Part shown: piece after piece, positions 45,501 to 57,625 of the stretch | How the letters are laid out: each line of letters opens with the position of its first letter | Position numbering within the stretch: position 1 is the first letter of the stretch | Source of the DNA: Dillenia suffruticosa | Lineage: Eukaryota; Streptophyta; Magnoliopsida; Dilleniales; Dilleniaceae | Reading direction: 5' to 3' | Length of the DNA: 64,000 bases | Assembly (NCBI GenBank): GCA_033439265.1 | Contig: JAVTVX010000016.1 | Coordinates: 23,189,201-23,253,200 of the forward strand | Notes under the pieces: generated by a model | The model's database searches: none | The model's input: only the letters and a program-made list of their open reading frames with translations | Told to the model about the DNA's origin: nothing | Program-made: the position numbers and the translations under genes

Positions 45501-48500
45501 TTAATATTCTTCTGATCATGCCAATCCGAAATAATCACTAGAGGGGCTGCCCTTCTCTGGGTTTTTCTTTTGGGTGTTTTTTTTGGGGGCGGGGGGGGGG
45601 GGGCATTGTGGGCACACAAACATGTCACATGGAGAATTGTAAAACATAACACCAAGTTTGAAGGTTGTCAATGACGATGTATCTCTGTACACAAAATTCA
45701 AAAAAATAAATAAATAAATAAATAAAGGTTCTAATGCAAGCCAATATCAATGACAAATGAAAACATTTTAGTTGACTGAATTTAATCTACATCGTGCACA
45801 GAGTGAAAAGGATGAGATAAAGGGATTCACAAAATGAACTAAATTATTATTGGTCATTATGCATATAACCTGGTGTAAGGATTTGTCTCCATGTCTTCTT
45901 TTCTTCTTAGCAGATGAAGTTACTCTCCTTCTTTCATTATAGACAAGAAACGTATCCATCACATCTGCAACTAAATATTAGCAGGAGTAAAAACCAATGA
46001 CATTCAGGAACATTTATATAAACAGGCACACCAAAGCTTTATATATGATAATTCTTTACCTTCTACACCTTTATAATGTCTGGCTGAGTAAGTACTGACA
46101 AAATTATCAGCAATGTTTTGCATGGTACACTCCAGCCTGCCGCCAAAGATGCTACCACACATAAAATGTGGTTAGACAATGGTCATAAAGAACTAATCCT
46201 ACTTATTGAGTCAATCCTTAATAATAGAGAAGTGATATTACAACCACAAGAACAAAAAGGATATTTTAACAACAAAATTACAGAAAATTACACAATGCAG
46301 CATCAGTTTTCATCAAATTACAGAAAATCACAGAGAGACTTCAATCTGGTATCAGCTTTCATCACATTACAGAAAATTTGGGCAAAACACAGAACTATTA
46401 TATCACCACTAAACTCTTTACTCAACTGAATAAGGATGCAAATTAGCACAAAATCATCCAAACTGGCTTAGTTCAGGGCCCTTTCAGAGTTTGAGATAGC
46501 ACACTGCACTGTCCCAAGTTTTCCAGAAACGGAAAGGTTCTCGGCCGTTACAAGATATAAGTCCTCAATTATTTCATTCTTGACCTTTTCTGAATGCAGC
46601 AAACATATATATATGCTAATTCTATCTCAAGTTTGATCACTTGTACATGCAGCTGCACTTCTATCAAGCAAAAATGGCTCTCAGAAGCAATATGATGGAT
46701 ACATCTCAAGCATAAAATATTTGCAAGAGCCATCAATGGAAAGAGGGATATCATTTGGACATCTGCAGCAGCCATCTGGCTAACCATACTTAATTTGGAT
46801 CTGCTCCTTTGCATATAAATAATAAGACAGTACAATAGTAGAATGTGCAAAAATAGCACAAAAATGTGGGAACAATTAGGCTCGCTTGGAGAAATCAATA
46901 TTTTACGCGATGCATAATGTACATTATGTAAGAGCAGTTCTGAACAAGTGAGCACTTGTTTTCAGTAATATCAAGACTGAGACAGAAAGATGCACAAGAG
47001 AGAGTTTGGAAGGAAGCATTTACCTATGTCTAATCCCAAAATGGTCTGTATATACAATCGGTTTTTTTGTGTTTAGCACCATCCCAGGTAGACTAGCATG
47101 GCCATTACTTGATCCAACTAGCTCTGCAGAAGCTAAGTCTACATACAGAATATTTGTATTGGCTGGAAACTCCGCATCCAAACTACATTCACATAAAGGA
47201 GATTCATATCTAAGTATTACGACGATGCTTCTACAAAAACAAACAATACAAAGGAAAAGAAGGAAACATAATCCTTTGAAAGAAAGTTCCATTCACTTCT
47301 CTTTTCTTGGATCAGCACACCGGAAAATATGCACTCTTGACATGAAAATGGAGCCATAAGAAGCTTCAACGTGATATATTAACATCTATAAGGCAGAAAA
47401 CCTCAGAGAGAGTGTCACACACACACACCAAAAAAATAAAAAATAAAAAATACAATGTGACGCATAAATATGGATAGACATTGCCAGCAGTATCCATGTA
47501 ACACAGGTAAGAGCTACAGGGTATGTTTCCCAAACTAAACCTCTTTTCAGTGAGTGTGATAAACAGATCTTTAGATGTTCGTGAGAGTATGAACCAGACA
47601 TATAAATTTTGCCACAGTAAAACTCTGACATTTAAACTTGGTAGGTTTTGATATGGAATTTTTGTGGAACTGATAGACAATTCTGTGATTTTAGGGAACT
47701 TTCTCCATCAGTAGCATCAAATTTTAAGATGAGGAGGTAAATTTTGAGGTTAATTCAATATTGCAAAACCAAACTGTAGTTATAGCCGTAAGGGCAAGCA
47801 AAGAGTGAGTTGACCAAGGAGGTTGGTGGAGGTAAAAATTTTTGCTAATAGAAGCCTTTAACAGGGTTGATCGCTTTTACCAGGTGCTAGGGTTTAATTA
47901 ATGTAAAATAGTTTACCAACTATGGGGCCACCTTAGACACACAATGCCGGGAGCTAGAAAGCCCTATTAATGGACCCAAATAGCCAATATTATCATCACA
48001 AAACAATGTAGTCTCCTAAGCAATCTATTCCCACCTTCACATATATTCAGAATTTTGAACTTTTATATCTTATTCCTGGATAGAAGTACACATAACATAC
48101 CGGAATTTGATAATTCTGAATTGGCAAACCTTGTTGCCTTATAAATATTCCTTAAACAGTATGGATAAATTTAAAGGAATAAAACCTGTCACTAGAATGC
48201 AAGGTAAGGTTCTTTCCTAAATCTAATCGACATAAGGATATCCAAAAACATGAAATTGATTAGCATTAGAAACATAGAATTGAATACCTTTTAGAAGATA
48301 GACTTCCGTCGCCGAAACCGAACTTATCAAATTCAGTGTATTCAATGCATGATATACCGTAAGCCCACTTCCCCTCATGAGTTTTTTTCTCAATAAGAAC
48401 ATTAATCCCTTCTGTAGCCCCCGAGTTCCGCTTACAGGATGCAAACCCTAATTTCTGTTACATGGAAGATTTAATAAAAACATGAGATAAGCCATATCGG

Positions 48501-51500
48501 TTAAGTCCAGATATAAATAGTCATGCAAATGACAGGCAGCACCTGCTCCAATAACAGTTTTCTAGATAATCCAAATTTAGTCGAACCAAAATTAGAATTC
48601 CTCCAGCATGAAACCAAACTTCTCCTGTGATATATGCTGTTCTAAGCAAATTGCATTCAGATAACATGCCGCAATTTGAAGGAAAGATTTCCCTGTTGCT
48701 ATATGATGGATGTTTCACTGTTAGACATGTAGTTAAGCACAGGACATCATGCCAGGCACAATAATGAAATGAAAGAAAGGATAATATTGGCAGACTACCA
48801 TATTGGGTTCCATATCACATGGGTCCCCAAATGCATGAGACTCGTACTATAGAGATTGTTATTATTATTTGAGATTGACATTATAATGATAGACAATTAG
48901 AACGATTCATTTCTCTGGTCTTTTCTAAATACATCCTCTATTTCTCTCTCTTCTTCTCCCTTCCTTTTGATTCTATACTTCTATTTAGGAGCTATACCAT
49001 GCTTTCAAGAATGCACCTACAACGCAACATTTTAACAGGTTCAAAAACAGAAAAACAACCATGGGCTTGTTAGCTTAGTTGTTTGACCCTGGTCAAGGGA
49101 CAGTTCTAGCCCCTCCCTTCCTAAAGGCATGGGCCTATTCATAGAGACAAGTAGAAGAATAAGTAAAATGAAATAAAACATGAAAGCACCAGATGGAATT
49201 ACGGAAAGTGTAATGACCTGCGAACCTTTTCAACAAAGTAGCTTTAAGCATTGTTTAGAATGTGTCCTAGAGGCAGTATGCAATGCAACTAAGATACAAA
49301 TAGATATGTAGACCTCCCACAGGATGTCATTGGAACCATTTGGTAGCCCATAGGTGTTCCCTAACCCATAGAGTACCAACTTGTCACTTTGAAATTATGA
49401 AATGTACCCAACATTATAAAAATCAGAACAAGCCAGTAGTACTTGGAATCTTCCAGTTTGTTAAATTACGTACAAACGGCTCTCTGTATCCATATCAAGA
49501 CATTTAATTGCAAAAGGAAAGAAAACGAATGAGAGAAGAAGATTAGGATAAAAGTCTCACCTTCCCATGGCGCAGACCAATCCCTGCCAATGCCAACATG
49601 GTCAAATCAGTAGCAGCAACAACATTACTGCAAAGGTGCCAACAAAAGCATAAGAGTGCAGTAGCTGGTGAATATTTTAGTTCAATCCTTGAAACCCATG
49701 TACAATAAATGATGAAGGGTAAAGAGGAGAGTCCATAAATGAGAGCTGACCTTACTTGACGAACGGTTGCACCTTTTCTTCCATGTTCATAAAACCATTT
49801 GAAGATGCCTCTGTCATATGCTAGTTTCCATATGACACCATGACCACCAGGTTTGCAGAGAGGTGTAAATGGTTCAGATACTAACCATTGCCCATCATCT
49901 GCACTAACAGCTGGAACAAGGGGCTGGCAACATACAGACTAAATTACTAATGCCAAATCTTGACTGTCTATTTAAGCAAAAGACCTCATTTTGTAAGAAA
50001 ATATCTATGCCAGAAGACAATTTTCATAGTTCTTAACAATAAACCTGCTCAAAAAGCTGAAAATTTGATCGACCTCTTCCCAACCATCTGAGCCTCTCAC
50101 AAAGTGCCATGATGCGTTCATGATTGCTTTTTACTGAACTGGTCATGATGGCGACAGGGGTGATGCATTGTTTTCCATATATCTTGTAGTACAAGAACTC
50201 TCTGGCCTAGCAGCGAAGACAAGAAATATGATTATACACAATACAAGCCAGTAAATCTTTAATTAAAAAAAGCATGCAGATTTGAGTCAATCTTATTGTC
50301 AAGCATCAAAGACACCAACAAATATTCAACACTTGACATGCAGAGATCTTATACCTGAAGATCCCTTATAAGACCCTCCAATAAAGTCCTTCCACAATAA
50401 GGAAGCATTGCAGCAGGGAGACATTCACCTGAATGAGGATCAACCAAACCAAGCCTATCTGCAGAGCCTCCTAAAGGATAAATTTCACCAAGATCTGGCA
50501 AACCCTGGAAAAATTAAATCAAGTGTTCTTAAACCAATCTCTGGTAGCCTAATATGTTAAAACCACATTAAACCAAAAACCAACCTCAACTCCCCAGAGA
50601 GCAGCTTGAGTTGCATAGTCCGTATTTTGTGAAAGATCAAGTCCTCTAGGTGGATGAATTTCTAAAATTTCACGTCCCATTACTTCATTTATCTGTTGAG
50701 AACAATTCACTTGCTTTTCAGCCGTTGCATGAGTAAGAAGCTCCAAAATTGTAATCTGATAACTGCAACCAGCACATTAAGAGACATAATATTTAGCAAT
50801 TGACCATGCACTTTATCCAAATATTTGGGTATTTAATTGTGATCACATAATAGCCCAAAAGTACAAATTCTGTTATTTGATATTTCTTCTGATTGAATCT
50901 GGTCAAGATGGACGCTTGCCAAGTCAATTTCAATGCCCAAGTCTATCTAGCATTTAACTGGAGACCCACGATCAGTTGGCTGAGAAATGCATACAGAACT
51001 AAAAAGACCCCAAAAAATTGGAAGTTGTTGGTTTACTGTATGTCATTCCTTGCTTTCCTGAAACTTGCATTTAGTTTTTTTTTTGGGGGGGGGGGTGGGG
51101 TGGAGGATTCCAAATGCATAACAATGTATGCAAGTCAAAATTATGTGGTTTGTGTACAGCATCCCATCCGTTAACGAAGACCCCAAGTACCTCTCTAGTA
51201 ATCTTTTCAAAGCACCTCTTACACACCAAAACAAAGGGATATCAAAGAAAAGGAATCCAGTTTCAAATCAGATACCCTGTAAGATACCATATCTGAATGA
51301 AAAACCAATGGTATACCTCAAGTCCCTAATTTTCTTTAACATATCTTCCATACTTGAGTTCATGTCCCTCAAGTGACACAATGCTGACATCATGGAATTT
51401 TAATGTTGCCGACAAAATGTAGCAATTTACATATCCATTTGATGTTCTAACATGGCTGTGAACAAGTCTTTGCTGTCGAAAAAACCATATTACATGCTTT

Positions 51501-54057
51501 CTAACAATCAATTTTTATCGTAGGTGTTAAACATGTTTATTGGATTTAAAAAATAAATAAATAAATAAAAGTTTTTGAGTTGTTTCATTAATAGTCACTT
51601 TAACAATTTTAACAGTTTATTTGCTAACTTTTAATACTTATAAGCAACAATAACATGAAAAAGTATTAAAATGCCCCATTGTTCATGTAAAACATGATAT
51701 AGTTTATCCAAATTAATTGGGTATATTGTTTAAGAATTTGAACCATCACCATATCCCCTCTCAACCACAGATCCCTATCTATGCTTCACACCAAGGCACA
51801 GTCTATTTGAAGCATTATTATGCACAAAGGAAAGAAAATTTTCTATATATTGTTGCCAAGTGAGTGAAGGGATCTAACAAGTAAATGTTTGAGAGAAGAA
51901 GATAATACCCTATATTTAATGTCAGAATCGGGATAAAAATCAGATCCGTTTCAGACAATAACAGCAAAAGTATGGTCCTCGAATGACTTTATTGGAATAA
52001 AAAGATGCAATGACATATGACGATAGATCATTTTTTAACAGCCAGAGAAAACATATTTATGTCAAAACTTCAATATAAATGCTCTATTTGAAAAAGAACT
52101 GAGTTAACTTATAACTCTTTTGTCCATCTATAGGTTAAGTTACAGATATTTTGTTTGATAAACCTATTGAAAGTCGCCATTCCTTTCCAAACAAATTGTA
52201 TGAAAAAAGGGATTAGGGGAGATTGTGTAGACCTTAGACCAAGCGAGCCAGATTAGGTTTTTCCCTTACATTAGGATGGAGACTAGTGAAGTAGCTGTTC
52301 TTCCCCGTGGCAGATGTCCCCTATCAATAAAATTAAAAGATTTATTGGCATGTTTCGTTATTCCTTTTCTTTAATGAACTTAACATTAATTGAAGACCAT
52401 CTGTTGTGATTATGGATCCCCCGAGTCTCGGGGGGGGGGGGGGGGCGGGGGGGGGGGGGAATAAATAAGTGCTGAATTTCATTAGGTTCTCAATATCAGA
52501 TATTGTGCTCCCCTTTTTACAACAGAGAGGTCATAATCAAAATTCCTTTCAGCGCTTCTTATTGTCCTTTGTACTAGCACTAAAACCCAGAAACTCATCA
52601 TTCCGTTAACGACTTTCCAAACATACCTGAAACATCAACCAAACCAGCTACGGGACAAAACAAGAAGTTTCCGTATCTCGAAATTTGTTCCTGCTGTTAT
52701 GACATAACTTTCCATGAACCTTCCAATTACAACAGCCTTAATGTCGTTTATTCATTTTGCTACAACAGCCGTGGCACACATTTCCTAGCTTCCATAAACA
52801 AAACAGACAAAGCTAATTCTTCATTTCTTGTCCCTCTTTTTGTACATAAATGACAACACGGCGTTGCTTTCCCAAGCCTTCCAGCAGCAGGAAACATCAC
52901 GCTCGCATCACATCACCAGAGAGGAACCTCATGACATCTATACAAGAACCAATGCTCGAGATCCCGAGGAGACCAGAATGCTCAATCTCATAGGAGGTTG
53001 ATACCTAAGTGGCAAAACAACTAAACCCAACGTAATGCTAGTTAATTGTACTGATCTTTTATGTTATGATTGGGAGGAGGCTGGGAAGTTATAAGAAAGA
53101 AAGCATATAATTTCAAAAATTATAATCACAAAAATTGTTTGCTCCACTAAAAATTAACGTCAGCCTCCAGAAATCATAAACCACATAATGTATTCCGCCT
53201 AGTGATATAAATTTCTGGGTTCGCCCTACCTAAAACTTATGCTATCCTTTTCAATGAGCAAAACTAACTAAACAGAATCGAAAGAAAGATGTAACAAGAA
53301 TCAATCAAGAAAATGAAATAGATTTGATAACTCACCCAATGATTCCTCCGATACAGTCATAGAATCTTTCAACCTCATACAAAGTCTTCAGAAGCCCTTT
53401 CAATGCACTAACTTCTTCATCCTGCAAACCCACATGTCCTTTCCTACCAAAACGATCACTCTCTCCACCATTCACATCGCAACTCTCAATCATCTCAACA
53501 AATGAATACAATGTAGTCTTTAATGCAGTACTCCTCCTTCTCTCCGTCTCAAACTCATCACCACCAACCAAATCCAAACCCGAAACAAGCACATGACCTT
53601 GACCAGCCGCGACCAAAGCTTTAATTAGAAACATCTCGTACATATCCAAGTCAAGCGAAGTCAAAACCCTAGAAATCGCATTCTTGCGAGCATTAAAGAA
53701 CGAACTCACTCTCAAATCACCATCAATCACTTCAATCTTCTCCTCCAAGTTTCTCGACTCCGAAAGCCTAGACCGGAGACTCTTTAACCGCGCTATTTCT
53801 CCGTCGAAGTCGAACTCTGGCGACGGCGGTGCACACTCCAAAGGCGCCGTCGAAACTCTCGTTATTCTCAAGCATGACGAAGCAGAAGACGAAGAAGAAG
53901 AAGACGACACAGAAGACGAAAATGAGATTGATCCAAGAGATCTCTTCAGCTGGACTGACTTGCTATGAGAAGAAGTGAAGAGTGTGTGTGAAAAAATCTT
54001 GTTCTCGAGAGAGAACAGCAGTGTATTGTGATGGAGAATTGGAGTTGTTCGCGCCAT
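42594..54057 (-). CDS. UGP3: UGP3, plastid UDP-glucose pyrophosphorylase, 17 exons
   Basis: UGP3 makes UDP-glucose from UTP and glucose-1-phosphate in the plastid and feeds SQD1 for sulfolipid (SQDG) synthesis. Exons read on the minus strand: 54057-53336, 50762-50585, 50504-50355, 50206-50045, 49923-49751, 49627-49561, 48454-48288, 47182-47024, 46151-46060, 45964-45870, 45441-45364, 45195-45100, 44578-44504, 44419-44328, 44252-44090, 43816-43756, 42706-42594. Every junction is GT-AG, phases agree throughout, and the sum is 2643 bases (880 residues), close to the Arabidopsis length as I recall it (about 883). The N-terminus is Ser-rich without acids (transit peptide, about 1-65). Exon 3 holds [20 protein letters not shown] and exon 5 [15 protein letters not shown] (UDPGP catalytic region). 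Exon 12 has [18 protein letters not shown], and the tail is a beta-helix-like region ([25 protein letters not shown]). No defect seen. Confidence 0.95.
42987..43698 (-). repeat. 238-bp sequence triplicated in UGP3 intron 16
   Basis: Three head-to-tail copies start at 42987, 43225 and 43463. The first two are almost identical and the third has drifted more. Each unit carries two related half-blocks (CCAGGCAGATGAGTATTCTC and CCAAGCAGACGTGTATTCTA), so an older duplication lies inside. All copies are within the intron between exons 16 and 17, and no splice site is disrupted. Confidence 0.95.
45570..45602 (-). repeat. Poly(C)-poly(A) tract in UGP3 intron 10
   Basis: On the plus strand T8 is followed by a long G run with one C break; on the UGP3 sense strand this is C(n)A(n). 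Intronic. Confidence 0.85.
47405..47451. repeat. (CA)n and A-rich low-complexity run in UGP3 intron 7
   Basis: Short CACACA array followed by AAAAAAATAAAAAATAAAAAA. It resembles a retroposon tail, but no flanking duplication was found. Confidence 0.6.
51070..51091 (-). repeat. Poly(C)-poly(A) tract in UGP3 intron 1
   Basis: Plus strand T10 followed by G11 and GTGGGG; the sense strand of UGP3 reads C-rich then A-rich. Same layout as at 45570. Confidence 0.85.
52430..52459. repeat. Long poly(G) tract in UGP3 intron 1
   Basis: Sixteen G, one C, then thirteen G on the plus strand, which is the template strand of UGP3. The strand could form a G-quadruplex in principle; the exact length may be unreliable because such runs are hard to sequence. 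Confidence 0.85.
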
Positions 54058-54119
54058 ATTTCTCTCTCCCCTCCCTCAACTTTCTTGTCTGACTAATCCA
54101 AGAACAAGAACTAGAATAA

Positions 54120-54178
54120 CGAGAGAGAGACAGAGACAGAGACAGAGACAGAGACACAGAGACACAGAGACAGAGAAC
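54120..54178. repeat. (GAGACA)n-type repeat in UGP3 5' UTR
   Basis: GAGAGA followed by repeated GACAGA/GACACAGA units just upstream of the UGP3 start codon (54057). On the sense strand it is a CT-rich leader, common in plant 5' UTRs. Confidence 0.9.
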
Positions 54179-54309
54179 AAACAGTTACAAAGTAGAGAGA
54201 GAACTGTGAAGGAGAGAGAGAGAGACAGAGGATAACGTGGAGATGCCGGCAGTATATGCCTGTGGAAGTTCAGAGATGCGTCTTGTTGTGTGTTTCTCAT
54301 CTCCCGCTC

Positions 54310-55551
54310 ACACTTTCGATTCGCTGTCGGTTAGTTCTCTGTTTTTTTTTTCGTGTGAACCATGTGCCTTAGATTTGCAACTTTTGTGGTGATTTGATTG
54401 TGACTTGTGGATCTTCTGAGCTGACAATCATGGATTTGATCAAGTGATTTGGGCTGATCATACGGTTCAATTTGTGACTCTTGAGAAATGCAATGAGCTA
54501 AATTCTGAGTAATTATCTGCTGCATCGCATCGTGCTATGACCAAGCTGAAACAGAAATTAAAAATGGTATTCTTACTTAATTCCTTTAATTAAATGAATA
54601 AACTAAATTGATTAATTAGTAAAACGACTCATTTTTGGATGTGCTGTTTTTTTCCACACACGCATAACGAAAATTGTGAATATACTTATTACATTAAGAT
54701 TTGAATACAAATTCTCAAAAAATATATTTTAATAAAATTTTTTTATCATTCGAGTGTTTATATAATAATTATATGCCTTGCTCAATTGATGATAATAAAT
54801 AACTTGTTCGGGCCATTATCCTCCCATCGTGCCCTCCAGTTCTTTGTAGCTTTCAAACTGGTTTGAGTCAGGAGGAAATGAGGCTTTTCGATCGATTGGT
54901 CTCACTCATATTAGAGGATGAGATACATTCAGTGTTATCACATATAAGGTTAAAATGATAGTTATTTACGGGTTATAAATAGTGCTATGTTTGGGGTTGC
55001 ATCTCTCCCATAACTTAATAATTATAGACTTAATATATATATATGATATTTAATAGTGGGATACATTTTTCTGTCTCATAAATTATCTTGTACATACTCT
55101 TTTGAGGTACGACTGCAGATTCAATCTTAAGAAACATATGAATAAAATAAGATTCAGTGGGGGGCCTATCCGACACGTGTGACTGCTCTGCTGGACCGCT
55201 GGTTGTTTGTTTGGTATTTCATTGGGATGCTCAGATTCCAGCACATTTGCTATTAATAAAATAGCAATTTGTGTTGGAGTAGACCGCCGGTGAAGAATAC
55301 AAGAAATACCGATTCACGGTTGATTTGAAATATTAAAATTTTTAATTAAATTTTAAATTTAAATATTATGAATAAAAAGTATTATATTAAAAGAATTATT
55401 TCTAAATAAAACCTTTGATTTCAAATACCGAAAATTAAAAAAATTTCCGGGAAATGGAATAATGGTTTGGGTTATTGATCAATGAGAAGTGGGTTTGTAC
55501 TACTTTGTTGTACAAATGAAGCCCAACACGCAAGTGAATGACCTGATTTTG

Positions 55552-55582
<31 letters not shown>

Positions 55583-55631
55583 CGAACATTTCAAACTAAC
55601 TTCACTCTTAACCATCACAAGGCTTTGCAAA

Positions 55632-55672
<41 letters not shown>

Positions 55673-56334
55673 GTTGTCCTTCTTTTTTAGACAACTCTTC
55701 TTTTCTTATTTTCCTTATTTTAAAGTAATAACAAAAATTATTAATATAAGTAACTATTAGATCTCTACAGAGTTAAAAACCGTTAATGACAATCCAACGG
55801 TTATCATCTTTGTAATCATTAATACTTATGCTAGTTATTTAGTACTTTCTTTTACTAAATACTAACTTCAAGTGTAATAATTTTTATTAAATAAATATTT
55901 ACGATAACTCATAGAAATAGGATTAAGGAAACAGTAAAATATGTGTGTGAGGTTGCTCTGGGAAGTGGGTTTTTCTTATAGAGAAAGCCTAGTAGTATAA
56001 ACTCTTCTCCCCAATTTGATAATTTTAAATTCAAATTCTTGTAAAAAAAAAAAAGAAAAAAAAAAGAAATTAGACTTTAGCCAAGTCCGCTTCATCTGAA
56101 ACTTGTTTCTATGGGCCTATTGAGGTGGGGTGTGTGGCCCAAATTCACATTTACAAGCCCTAGTAAGCCCCACCCAAGTGTGGCTCTAATGGGCTCTCTA
56201 GATTGCATCAACAATCGTTTCTAATTTTTGGGCCAAGGTAAGCACAACACTTCTCTTTCTTTTTTTTTTTTTTTTTTTTTTTTGGCATATATGGGGTTCG
56301 AATTCGAGTATATTACGTGAGGAGAAAAAATTTG
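54310..56334. other. Gene-free stretch upstream of UGP3
   Basis: The UGP3 promoter should lie in the first few hundred bases. Beyond that the DNA is AT-rich, with a family-A-like remnant near 55320-55440, a poly(A) run at about 55557 and a (CT)n array at 55635-55667. No reading frame of note. Confidence 0.5.
55635..55667. repeat. (CT)n microsatellite
   Basis: Uninterrupted CT units, intergenic. Confidence 0.95.
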
Positions 56335-56515
56335 TCATTTGAATTAAAGCTAATTTTATTAATTCTTATTATTTCGATTCGAACTAATTATCAGTCCTAT
56401 TAAAGAGTGAACTCTCTTAGCATCTATTTTTTTTTTTTTGGTTTCTAAAACTCAAATTTGAAATTTTAGATAGGAGAATTCAGTACTTTTACCACTAGAT
56501 CAATAAAATATTGAT
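56335..56515 (-). mobile_element. SINE, family B, minus orientation (left arm of inverted pair)
   Basis: Plus-strand blocks GATTCGAACTAATTATCAGT, GAGTGAACTCTCTTAGCATC, AACTCAAATTTGAAATTTTA and ACCACTAGATCAATAAAATA. A near full-length reversed copy whose box-A end faces the copy at 56535. Confidence 0.65.
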
Positions 56516-56534
56516 CACAACACTTTAGTATTTG

Positions 56535-56730
56535 AACCAATGGTTAGTTAGTTTAGTGGAATGTGACGCTAAATCCTTTAACCAAAATCTTGGTTTCGAC
56601 TCATGATTTGGGTATGGAGCAGATTACGTTAGGAGGGTAGCCCCCTTAAATAGACCACTACAAGTTCTGAACCGGATTATTCAGAGTATGATTCTGAATA
56701 TCGGTTGATATAGTAGAAAAAAAAAATATT
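56535..56730 (+). mobile_element. SINE, family B, full length (right arm of inverted pair)
   Basis: Box A GTTAGTTTAGTGGAATG and box B GGTTTCGACTC about 35 bases later are followed by GTTCTGAACCGGATTATTCA, GAGTATGATTCTGAATATCG, GTTGATATAGTAG and A10. This is the most complete copy in the window and shows the tRNA-like promoter clearly. Confidence 0.7.
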
Positions 56731-57119
56731 TGAAACAGCTTTTGCATTCTCTTTTTCAAGATCAAATAAATTAAAAATAATTAAATTGATTATTATAGAA
56801 CAATTTATCCTAGTACATTTTAATATTTTATTTTATTTTATTTGAAATTAACATTTTTTTTTATAAATATGAACGGTGATATAGAATTTATAAATATGAA
56901 CGGTGATCAATTTAGTATTATCACCTCTCTTTTTTTTTTTTGAGTTTTCTCTCTTCACTTTTCCTATATCCAATTTTTATGGATTCTTTTATTGAAGTCT
57001 TTGTATTTATTAATTATATTAACTAAACTAATTTTCTAACTTTTTCTAAAAAGTTTTATTAATTAAATTAATTGACACCTATAATCCAACGAGACATATA
57101 AAGCCCTGGACAGTGTTAA

Positions 57120-57173
57120 ATAATTCATCAACTACTACCAAAAAAAATAAAAAATAAAAAATAATTCATCAAC
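57120..57173 (+). mobile_element. Micro-retroposon with 13-bp target-site duplication
   Basis: ATAATTCATCAAC occurs at 57120-57132 and 57161-57173. The insert between is TACTACC followed by an A-rich tail broken by T. Same layout and same TACC-A(n) junction as at 26196-26252 and 1586-1674. Confidence 0.7.
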
Positions 57174-57469
57174 ACTTGGGAAGCCGACCCTCGATTAGAA
57201 AAAATGCCTTAGGCTCCTCTAGTGGTTAGCCGTCGCAACAAAATGGGTAAGAAGACTCCAATGGCACTTTTAATTAAAACTGGCCTTGTCTAATCTTGAC
57301 CCCATTTACCCTTAATGCACTTCCATTGCACCCGGTAATGCTTTAAACCCATTCTTCAATGTCATAAATTAACTTAGACAACGTAATTGACCAATTGTTG
57401 GAATTGTCATGGCTGGCACACAGAAGATACATGGGGCACTATGCATATCATATAATATATTTTTTTAAT

Positions 57470-57625
57470 CCAACCGGTAGTTAGAGTTATATTTCAATTA
57501 ATTTGATTTAAGCGTTGTTAGATACAATTTAATGGAAGTTCTCTTAATATAATTTTTTTTTAAGTTTCAAAAGACTTTATTAAAAAATCTAGTATGTTTA
57601 CTTATTACGCCAACTATTCGTTGAT
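57470..57625 (-). mobile_element. SINE, family B, minus orientation
   Basis: Plus-strand blocks CCAACCGGTAGTTAGAGTTA, TTTCAATTAATTTGATTTAA and GGAAGTTCTCTTAATATAAT. The 3' end of the element (ACCGGT) is well kept and the front is decayed. Confidence 0.55.

Noticed and set aside
53684-54300. Additional frames overlapping UGP3 exon 1 and its leader
   Set aside because: One is the antisense of exon 1; the minus-strand Ser/Leu/Cys-rich ones are translations of the CT-rich 5' UTR.
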